A DNA stretch of 64,000 bases from Choanephora cucurbitarum. Lineage: Eukaryota; Mucoromycota; Mucoromycetes; Mucorales; Choanephoraceae. The DNA is taken from assembly GCA_025331435.1 (NCBI GenBank), contig JAIWNI010000043.1, positions 1 to 64,000 on the forward strand, read 5' to 3'. The stretch's first letter is position 1. Every line of letters starts with the position of its first letter. The translations under genes and the position numbers were made by a program. The notes under the pieces were generated by a model that was not told the DNA's origin, did no database searches, and saw nothing but the letters and a program-made list of their open reading frames with translations. Of this stretch, positions 44,631 to 54,536 are shown piece by piece.

Positions 44631-44817
44631 CTATACGGATACTGGACAATGCTATAACGTACCAAACGGAATAAGTCAATAAGCATGTCACTGTTTTGCT
44701 TTGTTTCTATAGCTAATTTACCTGTGTTTGATGCACCTTAGAACCACAGATGAGGCATAGACAGGTAGCTTGTGATCGGCATTGATATGTATCGAGATTG
44801 ACATTGGTAATCTTCAT
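44631..44817 (-). CDS. Candidate Cys-rich micropeptide (38 aa)
   Basis: ATG at 44815-44817 follows a pyrimidine-rich leader. Exon 1 (44722-44817) encodes 32 residues beginning MKITNVNLDTYQ, with Cys at 13, 19, 21 and 24 (QC-x5-C-x-C-x2-CGSKVH). A donor GTAAATT and an acceptor TTATAG (44652-44721, 70 bp) join it to HCPVSV and a stop, adding His33 and Cys34. The Cys/His spacing could bind zinc or another metal. No family is recognised; very short genes are prone to false prediction. Confidence 0.35.
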
Positions 44818-45768
44818 TTTTAAGATATGTAGAATGAGAAGAAAAGAAGAAAAAAGTAAGAGTCAAGCCAGTTTGATCTAGTCATTATATACACATTTCG
44901 TAACATTGTACAACTCTTAGCAGTAGACTTTCACGTGCAAATGCCTCAGTTCTACCACTAGAAAACGATTTACATTAAAAAAGCTAAAGTCAGATTTCAT
45001 GGATATCCATTTATCGGTTACTCAAACCAGGAAAAGAAAGAGAAGCAAGAAAGAAAGATGTTTGCTGCTTTTGGATTGACATCAATGATTGTTTTGTTTG
45101 AGTATTTTCGCTCTTCAGCAAATATGGATCTCCTTCTTCTCTTGTTTTTGTTTTGGTTTAAAAATATAGAAGTGGCCCGATAAAAAAAAAGAGAGGACAT
45201 CCTATATGTTGTTGTTGTTTAACCAATGAGTGTACAAATTCTAGACTGTTGTAGTTAAGCGGTCGTGGATATAAATATAAAATGCGAGATGAGACCTGGA
45301 ACATTTATCACTAGTAAATATATCAGTTATCTTTCCCGACTTATGACATATCAAAACTTTTCATAAAATAATCTTTTCTTCATCTGTACTTGCGTAATCT
45401 AAAAATAAACTTGTTTATGCAGCCTTTTATAGAACAATAATGTGAAGATGACATTATTTGAATTGTTCTCCAGGAAAAGAATAGCGGTAATAAGAGGCAT
45501 TGCCCTTTTTTTTTTGTTCCTTCTTGCAAACACAAAGTAAAAAGTCCCTTGCTCTTCATGCAGCAATGATTGTTTATAATTGAAAAAAGAAAAGAAAACA
45601 ATAATTTATGTATATAAAAAAGGGTAAAGAAAAGGAGCAAAAAGGTGGGATCATCATTAGTGATGTATGTATATAATTATGCTTATATGTACGTGTATCA
45701 TAATTGTTACTTTTTTTGATATTATCGTTATAAAGGATGTATGTATGCGTCTGTGTGTGCTACCTTGT
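44818..45768. other. Intergenic region, nothing recognised
   Basis: About 950 bp between the micropeptide candidate and the 3' end of the DNAJC7-type gene. AT-rich with short homopolymers; ORFs here (45018-45200 and 45380-45640, minus) are compositionally biased and unsupported. Confidence 0.45.
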
Positions 45769-47510
45769 TTAACCAAAGTGGAATTGGAATCCACCACCAG
45801 GTGGTTGACGTCTTCCGCCAGCGCTGCCAGGGAAGCCGCCGCCCATACCACCTCCTGGGAAGCCACCCATGCCACCCATACCGCCCATACCGCCCATACC
45901 ACCTCCGCCAAACATTTGAGCGAAGATATCATTCACATCAACACCGCCCATGCCTCCACCAGGGAAGCCTCCACCCATACCGCCTTCCAAATCAACACCG
46001 GAGTCATATCTTGCTTTCTTTTCAGAATCACTCAAAACAGCATAGGCTTCACCTACTTCCTTGAATCTGGCTTCGGCTTTAGCATCACCAGCATTCTTAT
46101 CTGGGTGGTATTGGAGAGCAAGCTTACGATAGGCTTTCTTGATTTCGCTTTCTGATGCTGACTTGGTTAATCCCAAAATCTTGTAATAGTCCTTACGTTG
46201 TGATTTCTTAAGCTCAAGTTCTGCCTTGCGTAGTAGATTGTGATACTCTATGATAGATATGGAATAAATCAGATGCGTATTCTCGACAAATTCTCTTTCA
46301 TTTTTTCCTCACCTCTATTGCCTGAATCGACTTCAGTTAATTTTCTATAATCCTTAACTGCTTCTTCATATTGTTCAGTTTCCATATAACAACCAGCACG
46401 TCTGCTATAAGCCTTATAGAATTCTTCGTCCAATTGAATGGCTTTGTCACAATCAACCAATGCTTCTTCGAATTTCTTTTGTTTTTGTAGTACGGCAGCA
46501 CGATTAGAGTAGAGACGGGCATTCATGTGGTCATTACTGGGGTCAATTTCCAAGGCAGCTGTGTAAGCCTCAAAGGCTTGCTCTAATTGGCCACTCTTAA
46601 AAGCATTGTTACCAGCCTCCTTTTGCTTTTCGATAGCTCTGGCCATCTTGAGCAACGAACGAGCTTTAGCAAAATCGGGATCACAACGAAGCGCTTCTTG
46701 ACAGTGTGCTACTGTCTTTTGGTTGTCACCTTGGCTATAGAACACACGGGCGCGAAGGTATAACGCATCAGGGTTCTGACTGTCTAAACGAACTAATGAG
46801 TTGACAATACGGCTTGCTTCAGAATAGTTCTTTTCTCCCAAAGCGCATTCAGCCTGCAACACTCTCCATTTGATGGGAAGCACATCAGCATCGACAAAGT
46901 TGATGGCGCGATCTAAGCTGTTACGAGCAAGACCAAACTGGTTGTTTGCCATAAACGTTTCTACTTGGTTCATATAGTTATATACATTTTGAAGGTTGTT
47001 GTAGTCACGTTGAGTACTAGTGGGGTCAATTTCATAGGCCAGCTTATATTGACGACCGGCTTCTTCAAGATTGCCCATGTTAAGATGACATTTACCAGCT
47101 CTCAAATAAGCCTTTACGTTCTGAGGATCCAAGTTGAGGGCAATGCGACAATCGCTTGCTGCATCTTTGTACTTCTTTTGCATGACGAGTGCTGCAGCAC
47201 GGTTGTTGTAGTAAGTAGGAGTTTTGGGCGAGGCATCTAAAGAGTTCTCCTTTTAATATCCAACAATTCTCTTTTTTTCTTTGGAAATAAAAAAAATTAG
47301 ATTTACCAATAGCTTGTGTATATAATTTGACAGCTTCTTCATAATGGCCTTGCTTGTATTGTTCATTAGCCAAGTTCTTGATATCTTCAGGGGAACTGTA
47401 ATTAGTGGATAGATTGTTAGAGAACGAAGTGCCTAAATAATATGCATTATAATATATTACAGCTGAAGAGTGTTGTTGTCGATGTCCATATTTGAAGAGC
47501 TGTCAGACAT
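45769..47510 (-). CDS. DNAJC7-type co-chaperone (TPR repeats plus C-terminal J domain)
   Basis: Exons (minus): 47461-47510, 47307-47395, 46313-47236 and 45769-46247; 513 residues starting [21 protein letters not shown] units follow from [20 protein letters not shown] through [60 protein letters not shown] and [20 protein letters not shown]. The J domain has [20 protein letters not shown] and the HPD catalytic tripeptide in [11 protein letters not shown]. The C-terminus is Gly/Met-rich. TPRs should bind Hsp70/Hsp90 tails, and the J domain stimulates Hsp70 ATPase, recycling clients between the two chaperones in the cytosol. Confidence 0.9.
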
Positions 47511-48126
47511 GCTACTTAAATCTATGTCAAGATAGAAAAGAAGTGAGAGAGAGGGAGGAAAGGAAGAAAAGAAAAGGAGAGTGGTAACAAGGAAAAGTTT
47601 TACTGTAAAACATCATTAAAAAAAATAGTCACCTCTTTGAATCTAAATGGTGCATTTCATCGAAGTTGCTAGAAAGAAAAATAAGTGTACCTTTTTTGCT
47701 CTAAAAGATAGGAAAAAAAATTATTTTGGGCCATTTGAACTCAGTGGACTACTGCGAGATACAATCTCTTTTTCTTTTGTTATCTTGACACCTTAAGAAA
47801 TTCAAAAAATATCAAGGTTCATCCCTCTATATACTCTTTGCAAATTAGGTTGGATTTGGTTGTTTGCTTTTCGAAATACCAAGAGAAATACAATAAATAT
47901 TATATGTACTTATATATAGCCAAGAGAAATGAAAGAGAACAGAAGCACAACCATTCATCTCTTTCTCTTTTTGATTGTGTGGGGAGGTTTGGAGACCAGA
48001 CGGCAGAGCAAAGCTCGACAGAACAGAAGGTATCTCAAAATCTTCATTGCTTGCTGTTGCTACTGCTACTTCAATTGCTCTTGCCGTTCCTTAACATACT
48101 TTCTATAAACATTAAGAAGTATTAGC
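47511..48126. other. Promoter-side intergenic region of the DNAJC7-type gene
   Basis: About 600 bp. A plus-strand ORF at 47838-48125 ends in a Leu-rich tract and is not supported. No RNA gene seen. Heat-shock elements were not clearly recognisable by eye. Confidence 0.4.
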
Positions 48127-48141
48127 TTAGCAAAGAATCAT

Positions 48142-48690
48142 CTAAGCTGGTAGGCTTGACCAAAGCAATATATGCCTCTTTGTATGCTGAGACAAAAGTT
48201 GGCACAATGTTATCAAAGTCAATGATAGAGTCGACAAAGCAAACTCTAAAAGAGGATTATATATTAGACATACGACTCTAGTCATTGAAGAATACGAAGG
48301 CTTATTCAAGAACTGGAAGCCGACATATACAGCGGCAGACGAGACACTATGGTTACCGTCGACTCTTTTGTAATTAGAATCAAACATGTCTTTTAGTGCC
48401 TTGCAAGTCTTCATCTTGATATCAAAGATGTTCTTCTTGAGCCTTCAACAGCAAACAACAATTGTCTTTCTGCTGAGGTAGCACTGGGAATTTTTCCTCT
48501 TCGACACTTCAGGTTTATTACGCCAGCTTGGAAATATACGATGTTTGCCCAAAACTTGAGCATTATCTCAGTTTCTGACATATTGTCATTGAACTGGCTA
48601 TTAATTATATTGCTGACGATGTTGATTGCACCGACGAAGAAAGGAAAAGGGGCAGAACTAATTTAACACTTTATTTTTGCAGCTTTTTTG
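48142..48690 (-). pseudogene. Decayed fragment of a repeated Mucorales hypothetical-protein family
   Basis: On the minus strand, a broken reading gives NDNMSETEIMLKFWANIVYF, then SATSAERQLLFAVEGSRR, a stop, and then the ORF 48414-48142 beginning MKTCKALKDMFDSNYKRVDG, with VSSAAVYVGFQFLNKPSYSS. The SETEIMLKFW and KALKDMFD segments recall proteins found in many copies in Mucorales genomes, perhaps with nuclease or transposon-associated ancestry, but this is recollection. Stops and frame changes between the parts indicate decay. Confidence 0.35.
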
Positions 48691-49424
48691 ATAAAAAAAA
48701 AACAGTTAATACTCGACATGACTACATTATATGACTTGGATTTGCTTTTTTTTATGGAAGCAACTCTCAAGTAATTAAGCGGCTTTCATGAGCTTGGGTT
48801 TAAAATCTGATCAATATTTTAGGTATAGTGACCAATTTAGACAGGAAGCACTGAATTTCCATTGGACCCCCTATTGCATTAAAATATAACGAGTCAGTGT
48901 AGATCTTTTTTTTTTACCGATCCGTATGACGAATCGATTTCTTGGTTTTTTCTTTAGTTTTTGTCCAATAGATTCTAATTCTCTTCACGACACTATGAGC
49001 GCCTTGCTTTGTTGTTTCCCTTCTTCAGTCTCTGATTAGAAATCAGCTCTTGGCATGAAAACCAGACATAGATGTCTGTCGCTTATCTTGTTGTTTTTCG
49101 AATATTCGTTCTGTTTTTTTCCAGTTGTCCAATAATTCAGCAGTGTTTCTTTTTGTTTTTTTTTCTGAACCAACTGACTATTGAGTGTTCATCAAAAATC
49201 CAGACTAACGCGTTAGCTTCTGTCAATCTTTTGAAGCCAAATATTCATTTGAAAACTCAATGTTTAAGTTGCGATTTTTTCGAAATCATATGCGTCATCG
49301 TTTTGACTTGTGCCACACCTTAAATTTTTTATTTTTTTTTTAAAGTGTGGAACATCTTCAGCAAGAAAAAAAAGAGGGATTTTTTTTCAGACACGCATTA
49401 CTCTCTCCATTAAATTATCGTTCT
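48691..49424. other. Upstream region of the SSXT gene
   Basis: About 730 bp of T-rich sequence with several T homopolymers. ORF 49072-49323 is not supported. The sequence TTTTTTTTCAG at 49381-49390, just before the chosen ATG, could be the acceptor of a 5'-UTR intron. Confidence 0.4.
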
Positions 49425-50104
49425 ATGAATCCTTTCATAAATCAGAATAACTTAGCCAATACCTATCTTCAAAATGCATATGACCAGCAACAAGCATCTC
49501 CACAACAGCAACAGAATTTTATGGCGCATATACCTCAAGATTTTTTGGGGAACTTCTCACCTCAAAAATTAGATAATACAACACTAAACCAGCAACAGCA
49601 ACAGCAGCAACAAGGTGGGTTCGATCCACAAGCAAACGCTGCTATGATGGCTAATATGATTGCAAAAAGACAACTATACGGTCCTCAACAACCTCAACAA
49701 ATATTCAGTAACTCTGCCAACTCCTCTGTAGTTGGATCACCTGCGATGGCCTCAACTGGGATGCAGAGTCCTCAACAGCAGCAACAACAACAACAGCAGC
49801 AACAACAAATAAGATCTGGGCTTATGATGAACACGCCTCAACAACAACAAACGTTAGGTCAACTGCCATTTAACTTACAGCAACAACAATGGTTTAATAA
49901 GCAGCAACTGGCTATGCAAAGGATGGATGAACAACAACGACAACAATTTCTTATGCTGCAACAACAACAGCAACAAATAATTCGAAAGCAACAGGCAGAA
50001 CAACAAGCACAGGCCCAAGCTCAAGCTCAAGCACAGGCACAGGCACAAACACAAGCCCACTCACAACAGCAGCCATCACCTCAGCAACAACAACAACAAC
50101 AACA

Positions 50105-50135
<31 letters not shown>

Positions 50136-51536
50136 CAGCAACAACAGCAACAGCAACAACAACAGCAGCAACAACAGCAACAACAGCAACAACAGCAGCA
50201 AACACAGAATGAATTGCTAGGTCAATCTCAGTCTCAAGTTCAGACATCCAATGTCATGTCACCAATTAGCAATGGAGAAGCTCTCCTTGAAAGCCAATCA
50301 CTACAGACATCAAACACAAATGATCTTGATGTTAACTCAAAACGAGTGGAATATGTTTTGGCATTAAATACTGAAATCATTCGATTGTGCATCGAATGTC
50401 AACGACTTGGATCGAATTTGGAACCAAATTTATCAATGTAAATATAAGGAAGGACAAAGGGCAAATGGCTTAAAAAGGCTGATGTGGTTCATTTTTTAGT
50501 TATCAGGCAAAGCTACAATCAAACCTAACCTATCTGGCAACAATGGCTGACATTTCAATGGTGAAGCCTGGCGAAGTAAGAAAAATCATCTCTTCTTTCT
50601 TTGATTAGTCTGATCAATTTCTCTTGTTATGAGTAGGATTATAAGACACCTTCTCCTCCAGATTTTTCTCCTTTACCACCACCTAAATCAGAAATTGGAA
50701 AAAAGATTCACGAAATATTCAACATCACACAAAGCCTGTTTGAAACTCAGTCTGACAAGAGAACCGATGCTTTCTTTAATCCCACTTCATCTTCGCAAAA
50801 CTCACCTACTACACCTAATCAAAGAAGCAACAGTGTATCGCAGCAGCAAATGCAGCAAATGCAACAGCAAGCACAACAGGCGCAACAGGCACAACAGGCA
50901 CAACAGGCGCAACAAGCACAACAAGCGCAACAGCAGCTACAGGCGCAACAACAGCTGTTGCGCCAACAGGCAGCAGCCATGCGTCAACAGCAACAACAAC
51001 AATTTATGAATAATGCAGGCAAAGCAATGAATGGAAGCAGCAGCAACATGAGTAGCCCTGTTGTCTCTACACCCACCTCAACCACTGCCGGTAGTGGCAA
51101 AGCATCCAACTTGATGATAGATCAACAAGCCATGCTTAGACAAGTGCAATATGCACAGAACTTGCTACAACAACAACAACAGCAGAAGCAGATGGCATCG
51201 AACATGGGATTTAGTAATATACCATCACCAGTCACTTCCACACATGTTGCCATCAACAATGGGTTTAGCCCTCTTCAACAAACAGTCGACTCACCTAATC
51301 TGGCTTCACAACAACCTCAACAACAGCAGCAGCAACAGATGATGCCAAACGACTTTTTGTCAGCTAACGGCATGATCAATCCAAACGCTATGATGATGAA
51401 TCCAAATGCATTGATGCTGAATACCATAAATCCCAATATGTTCAACCCTATACAGTCATCCGCAGGTACTGATGATCCCAACAACTACAATAATGTGCTT
51501 ATGATGATGCAAAATATGCAAAATCAACAGCCATAA
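49425..51536 (+). CDS. SS18/SSXT-family protein with long polyglutamine tracts (SWI/SNF-associated)
   Basis: Exons: 49425-50437, 50500-50575 and 50637-51536; 662 residues starting MNPFINQNNLANTYLQNAYD. An in-frame ATG at 49347 is possible but precedes a likely splice acceptor. The SSXT core is split by intron 1: VEYVLALNTEIIRLCIECQR, then, after the join, YQAKLQSNLTYLATMAD. This matches the family pattern (LNxxIIxxIxExQ...YQxxLQxNLxYLAxxAD). In animals and plants (SS18, GIF/AN3) this helix pair contacts SWI/SNF ATPase complexes and co-activators. Large flanks are Gln-rich, including an uninterrupted-style CAA/CAG tract (50086-50200) and (AQQ)n repeats (50860-50950). Confidence 0.78.
50083..50202 (+). 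repeat. CAA/CAG repeat encoding polyglutamine
   Basis: About 38 consecutive Gln codons with mixed CAA and CAG units, inside exon 1 of the SSXT gene. Mixed codons should slow slippage, but the tract is long enough to be length-polymorphic. Confidence 0.85.
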
Positions 51537-51676
51537 GTGCTAAATACTTTCATCTCCCCTCCTTCCTTTCCTCTTTCCTTTGTTTTGCTTTAGATTTCTC
51601 TCTTTTTTCGTAGTATGCTATTTAATTGATATCTATTAAAGAAAATAAAAGAGGTACTGTGTTTTCTTTTTCTCTG

Positions 51677-51910
51677 TTAATTTTCTGATTGAAACAATGA
51701 ACCTTCCTCTTCCTTCGCTCCTCGTTCTTTTGAGCCTGATAAATGTGCTTTCAGTGGTAAGCTTTCAAAGGGAACGAGAGTAATTATTAAAGCTTCATGA
51801 TCTTTAGGACAAAGAATAGTAAATGAATTAACAAAAAAGGAACTTGCTCTTAAAAAGAACACCAACAATCGAATGAACTGTTGTTGAGGATTTCTTATTC
51901 CTTTAAGCAT
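51677..51910 (-). CDS. Small hypothetical protein (77 aa)
   Basis: ORF starting MLKGIRNPQQQFIRLLVFFL, then ASSFFVNSFTILCPKDHEAL and IITLVPFESLPLKAHLSGSK, ending in an acidic tail. Composition is balanced, unlike the low-complexity ORFs nearby. It is convergent with the SSXT gene (141 bp apart). No domain is recognised. It may be the last exon of a longer minus-strand gene or chance. Confidence 0.35.
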   Translation of the reverse strand: MLKGIRNPQQQFIRLLVFFLRASSFFVNSFTILCPKDHEALIITLVPFESLPLKAHLSGSKERGAKEEEGSLFQSEN

Positions 51911-52711
51911 TCTATCCTTTTTAGATTAGCCTGTGACTAATGAGCTTTGCCACCTCATTATCGTATTGAGTTGAGGTATAGTCATCCTCCGATTCAGGGA
52001 ACAAAATTTAGGGAACGATTTTAATCTTGGGAACAGTTCGTGAGGAGCCAAGATTATTCCTTGAATCAGAAGATAACTGTACTCAAGCAAGCATGTTACT
52101 ACTTTATATGCTTCACAAGCGATAAATGGCAGTTTGATAAGTATCCGATATTCATATTGTTTTCATGGTTCGTGCTTCTTTTCCTCTAGCTATTGTGTTT
52201 TTCGAATAAATTATCATCTACTAATGAAATGCTTCTAACACGTTGTGGTGTTGATCAATGCATATTGCACAGTAGAACAGATATTGAATTTTAGATTCGT
52301 ATTTTTGAGCTTTTGTGCACTTTTTTTTTCTTCAGTTTTTTTTTTGCCTACTGAATAGCATGCTTATGTGTTTTGCGATACCTTCTCTGCGTCTCTATAC
52401 TTTTAGATCCAGCAATAAATGAAGCTTCCTTCCGTAAGCAGTCTTGCACTTAACTAGTTGTAGTTATTTGAACGCGCTAGGGTAGTATTGTTACTCAGCT
52501 GTCAATCAAGACATCTTGGGAGCAAATTACGAGCATCCCGTACTAAGGAAGGCTCTTAGCAAACTTGCACATGTACAGTCATTGTCGTTATTTTAAAAAT
52601 ACATTGTCGCTGATTGAATATAATTTTGATCTGTCGTTATGATGGCTACAAATTAATCAAAATTATAATCAACTGGTGAGTTCTCAAAATAATTCGAAAA
52701 AAGTAAATGAC
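51911..52711. other. Intergenic region, nothing recognised
   Basis: About 800 bp of AT-rich sequence without a supported ORF, RNA gene or repeat. Confidence 0.45.
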
Positions 52712-52876
52712 TCATATTGTACTTTTCATTATGGCAAGGATAGCTTCAATAAGCTCCCTCTTTTTATCCGGATGAATGAAGAGATTGGTAAAGCAGAGTT
52801 GCAAGGAAACTACATTGATCCCATAGTATATCCCATGTTTCACAATCCATAGGAGAACATATATTTTCGATGGCAT
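52712..52876 (-). CDS. Very short ORF (54 aa), possible exon remnant
   Basis: Minus-strand ATG at 52874-52876 opens MPSKIYVLLWIVKHGIYYGI, followed by NLFIHPDKKRELIEAILAIM and a stop. The frame is also open a little upstream to an AG that could be a splice acceptor. The helical, ordinary composition suggests decayed coding sequence, but no family is recognised. Confidence 0.25.
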   Translation of the reverse strand: MPSKIYVLLWIVKHGIYYGINVVSLQLCFTNLFIHPDKKRELIEAILAIMKSTI

Positions 52877-52984
52877 ATGAATACGTTGCACTGCTAAAAA
52901 CTATATTCTTGATTAATAGTTTATTGTATATATTTTCTTACTAAAACGGCTTCGGCAATCCTGCTGCCAGTTTGTGTAGCGGAA

Positions 52985-54330
52985 GGATTGTTTTTTGATC
53001 CCCTTTGAACATCTATGCCTTCCTCCATTGAAAGGTGGAGTGGGGATTATTGACCCAATAAAACAATACCTTGTCCTGCAAATGAAATGGTTGTTCCAAC
53101 TTTTCTCTCCCGAGTTTTCGTCTTGCAAACAACACCTTTTGCACCACCTGTCTATAATGCAAGTTGTCTCAGACAAACCACTTCTTCCATTCTTTGTCCC
53201 AGAATTTCAACATCACCCTCTTTGTCACCCAAATTCCATCATCCAAACTATGTACAAGACAATTGACCATTTTGGAATTCGATTCGAGTGTGAAGAGCTA
53301 CCTCTGTCTACACTTCCCCCTTGTCCTTTACAATATTTGTTTGAAGACCTGTCTGCTACATATTGGTTATACCGATACAAAACAATTCCTGTATCTTCCT
53401 TTCTAAATGCCCGATCGAATCCGGGTGGTTTGACGGTACGCATCTCCACGAACTTATCCTGCTTAAACCCACTCTACTCGCTGGATTGTATCGCGATGTG
53501 TTCTTCTACAAGATCATCAAGTTCAGACCATTTGTGTTATCGTACTTGGACGGGAACCTATTACCCTCTGGCTCTCCACCTATGGAGGACCAGCTTCACC
53601 AGCACCCGTTTGGAACCCTTTCTCCTCTCGGACCTTTCGCCTGTCGAGATCTAATGTAAGGGGGAACCCATCGACACCCATACTGCAAAGCTTGCTACGA
53701 GCCTTTTGGAAGATGTCAGTACTACTTCCAGTTTCGCGATCTGAGCTATTGCACCTTTAATGTCAAGTTGCCCTCAGGTACGGTCCTCTCGTCCATGAAT
53801 GTGATTGACGCACCTGGATGTCTCCTTTGCAATCATCCCAACGACTCTTTCTCTCACTTCACAATCGAATGCCCGGTGCGCTGGAGCATCTGGATTGAAG
53901 TACTGGCAGCTTACTATCCAAATCACTTCTTCCTTCCATTCGATATTTTTGAGGAACTCAAACTTCAATCACTACCTTTCAACTTCCATACTTCTCTGCA
54001 TAAATTCCTGGCCATTGTTTTCTCGACTCATTGGACTATCTGGACTGCCTTTTGGCGCTATCGTTTCGACTAAGTACAACTTGGTCCACTTATAATCATT
54101 AACCAGTCGATTAAGACTATCTCCTAGCCTACCACCTCACCTCCACGACAAGAAGCACTGACTTAACATATTCTCTTTCCATTTCTTTTGTCTGCTATCG
54201 TCATTTTGCTTGTATAAATTACCATCATTCTGAATTGATCCAAGTCCATCCATGCCCCACCTCTCAGCGAGGTGTGGCTATTTTTGTTAATTTTGCTTAA
54301 ACAAATTAATTTTACAAAAAAAAATGATTT
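52985..54330 (+). mobile_element. 5'-truncated LINE (non-LTR retrotransposon) remnant
   Basis: The fragment begins in the region after the reverse transcriptase. It reads HLCLPPLKGGVGIIDPIKQY and LVLQMKWLFQL, the conserved PxxxGGLGxxxP...QxKWL block of LINE ORF2 C-termini. After frame changes it gives PGCLLCNHPNDSFSHFTIEC, which corresponds to the C-terminal Cys-rich finger (CxxC...HxxxxC), followed by Trp-rich sequence ending WTAFWRYRFD. An A-rich end lies near 54302-54325, matching a 3' tail. It starts close to the RPA135 promoter (about 200 bp). There are frame breaks and no RT domain, so it is inactive. Confidence 0.7.
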
Positions 54331-54536
54331 CCGTAACGACTGTATAAAGCCGTGTTATTGTCTTTTAGGCTCTCACTATCCAAATCTACCTCTTTATTTT
54401 AACTCAGTGTACTCTGAATACTTTATCCTGCGTGACTGTTGATTAATCCTAATGTGACAGTTTTTAACTTCTATTAATGGATGAAATATTTTTTTAAATC
54501 AGCCATTTTTTTCTTTTTGACCAACTCTCGCCTACT

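Noticed and set aside
45667..46155. 162-codon plus-strand ORF over the DNAJC7-type gene
   Set aside because: Antisense shadow of the Gly/Met-rich C-terminus and J domain.
49875..50247. Leu- and Val/Ala-rich minus-strand ORFs
   Set aside because: Antisense of the CAA/CAG repeats in the SSXT gene.
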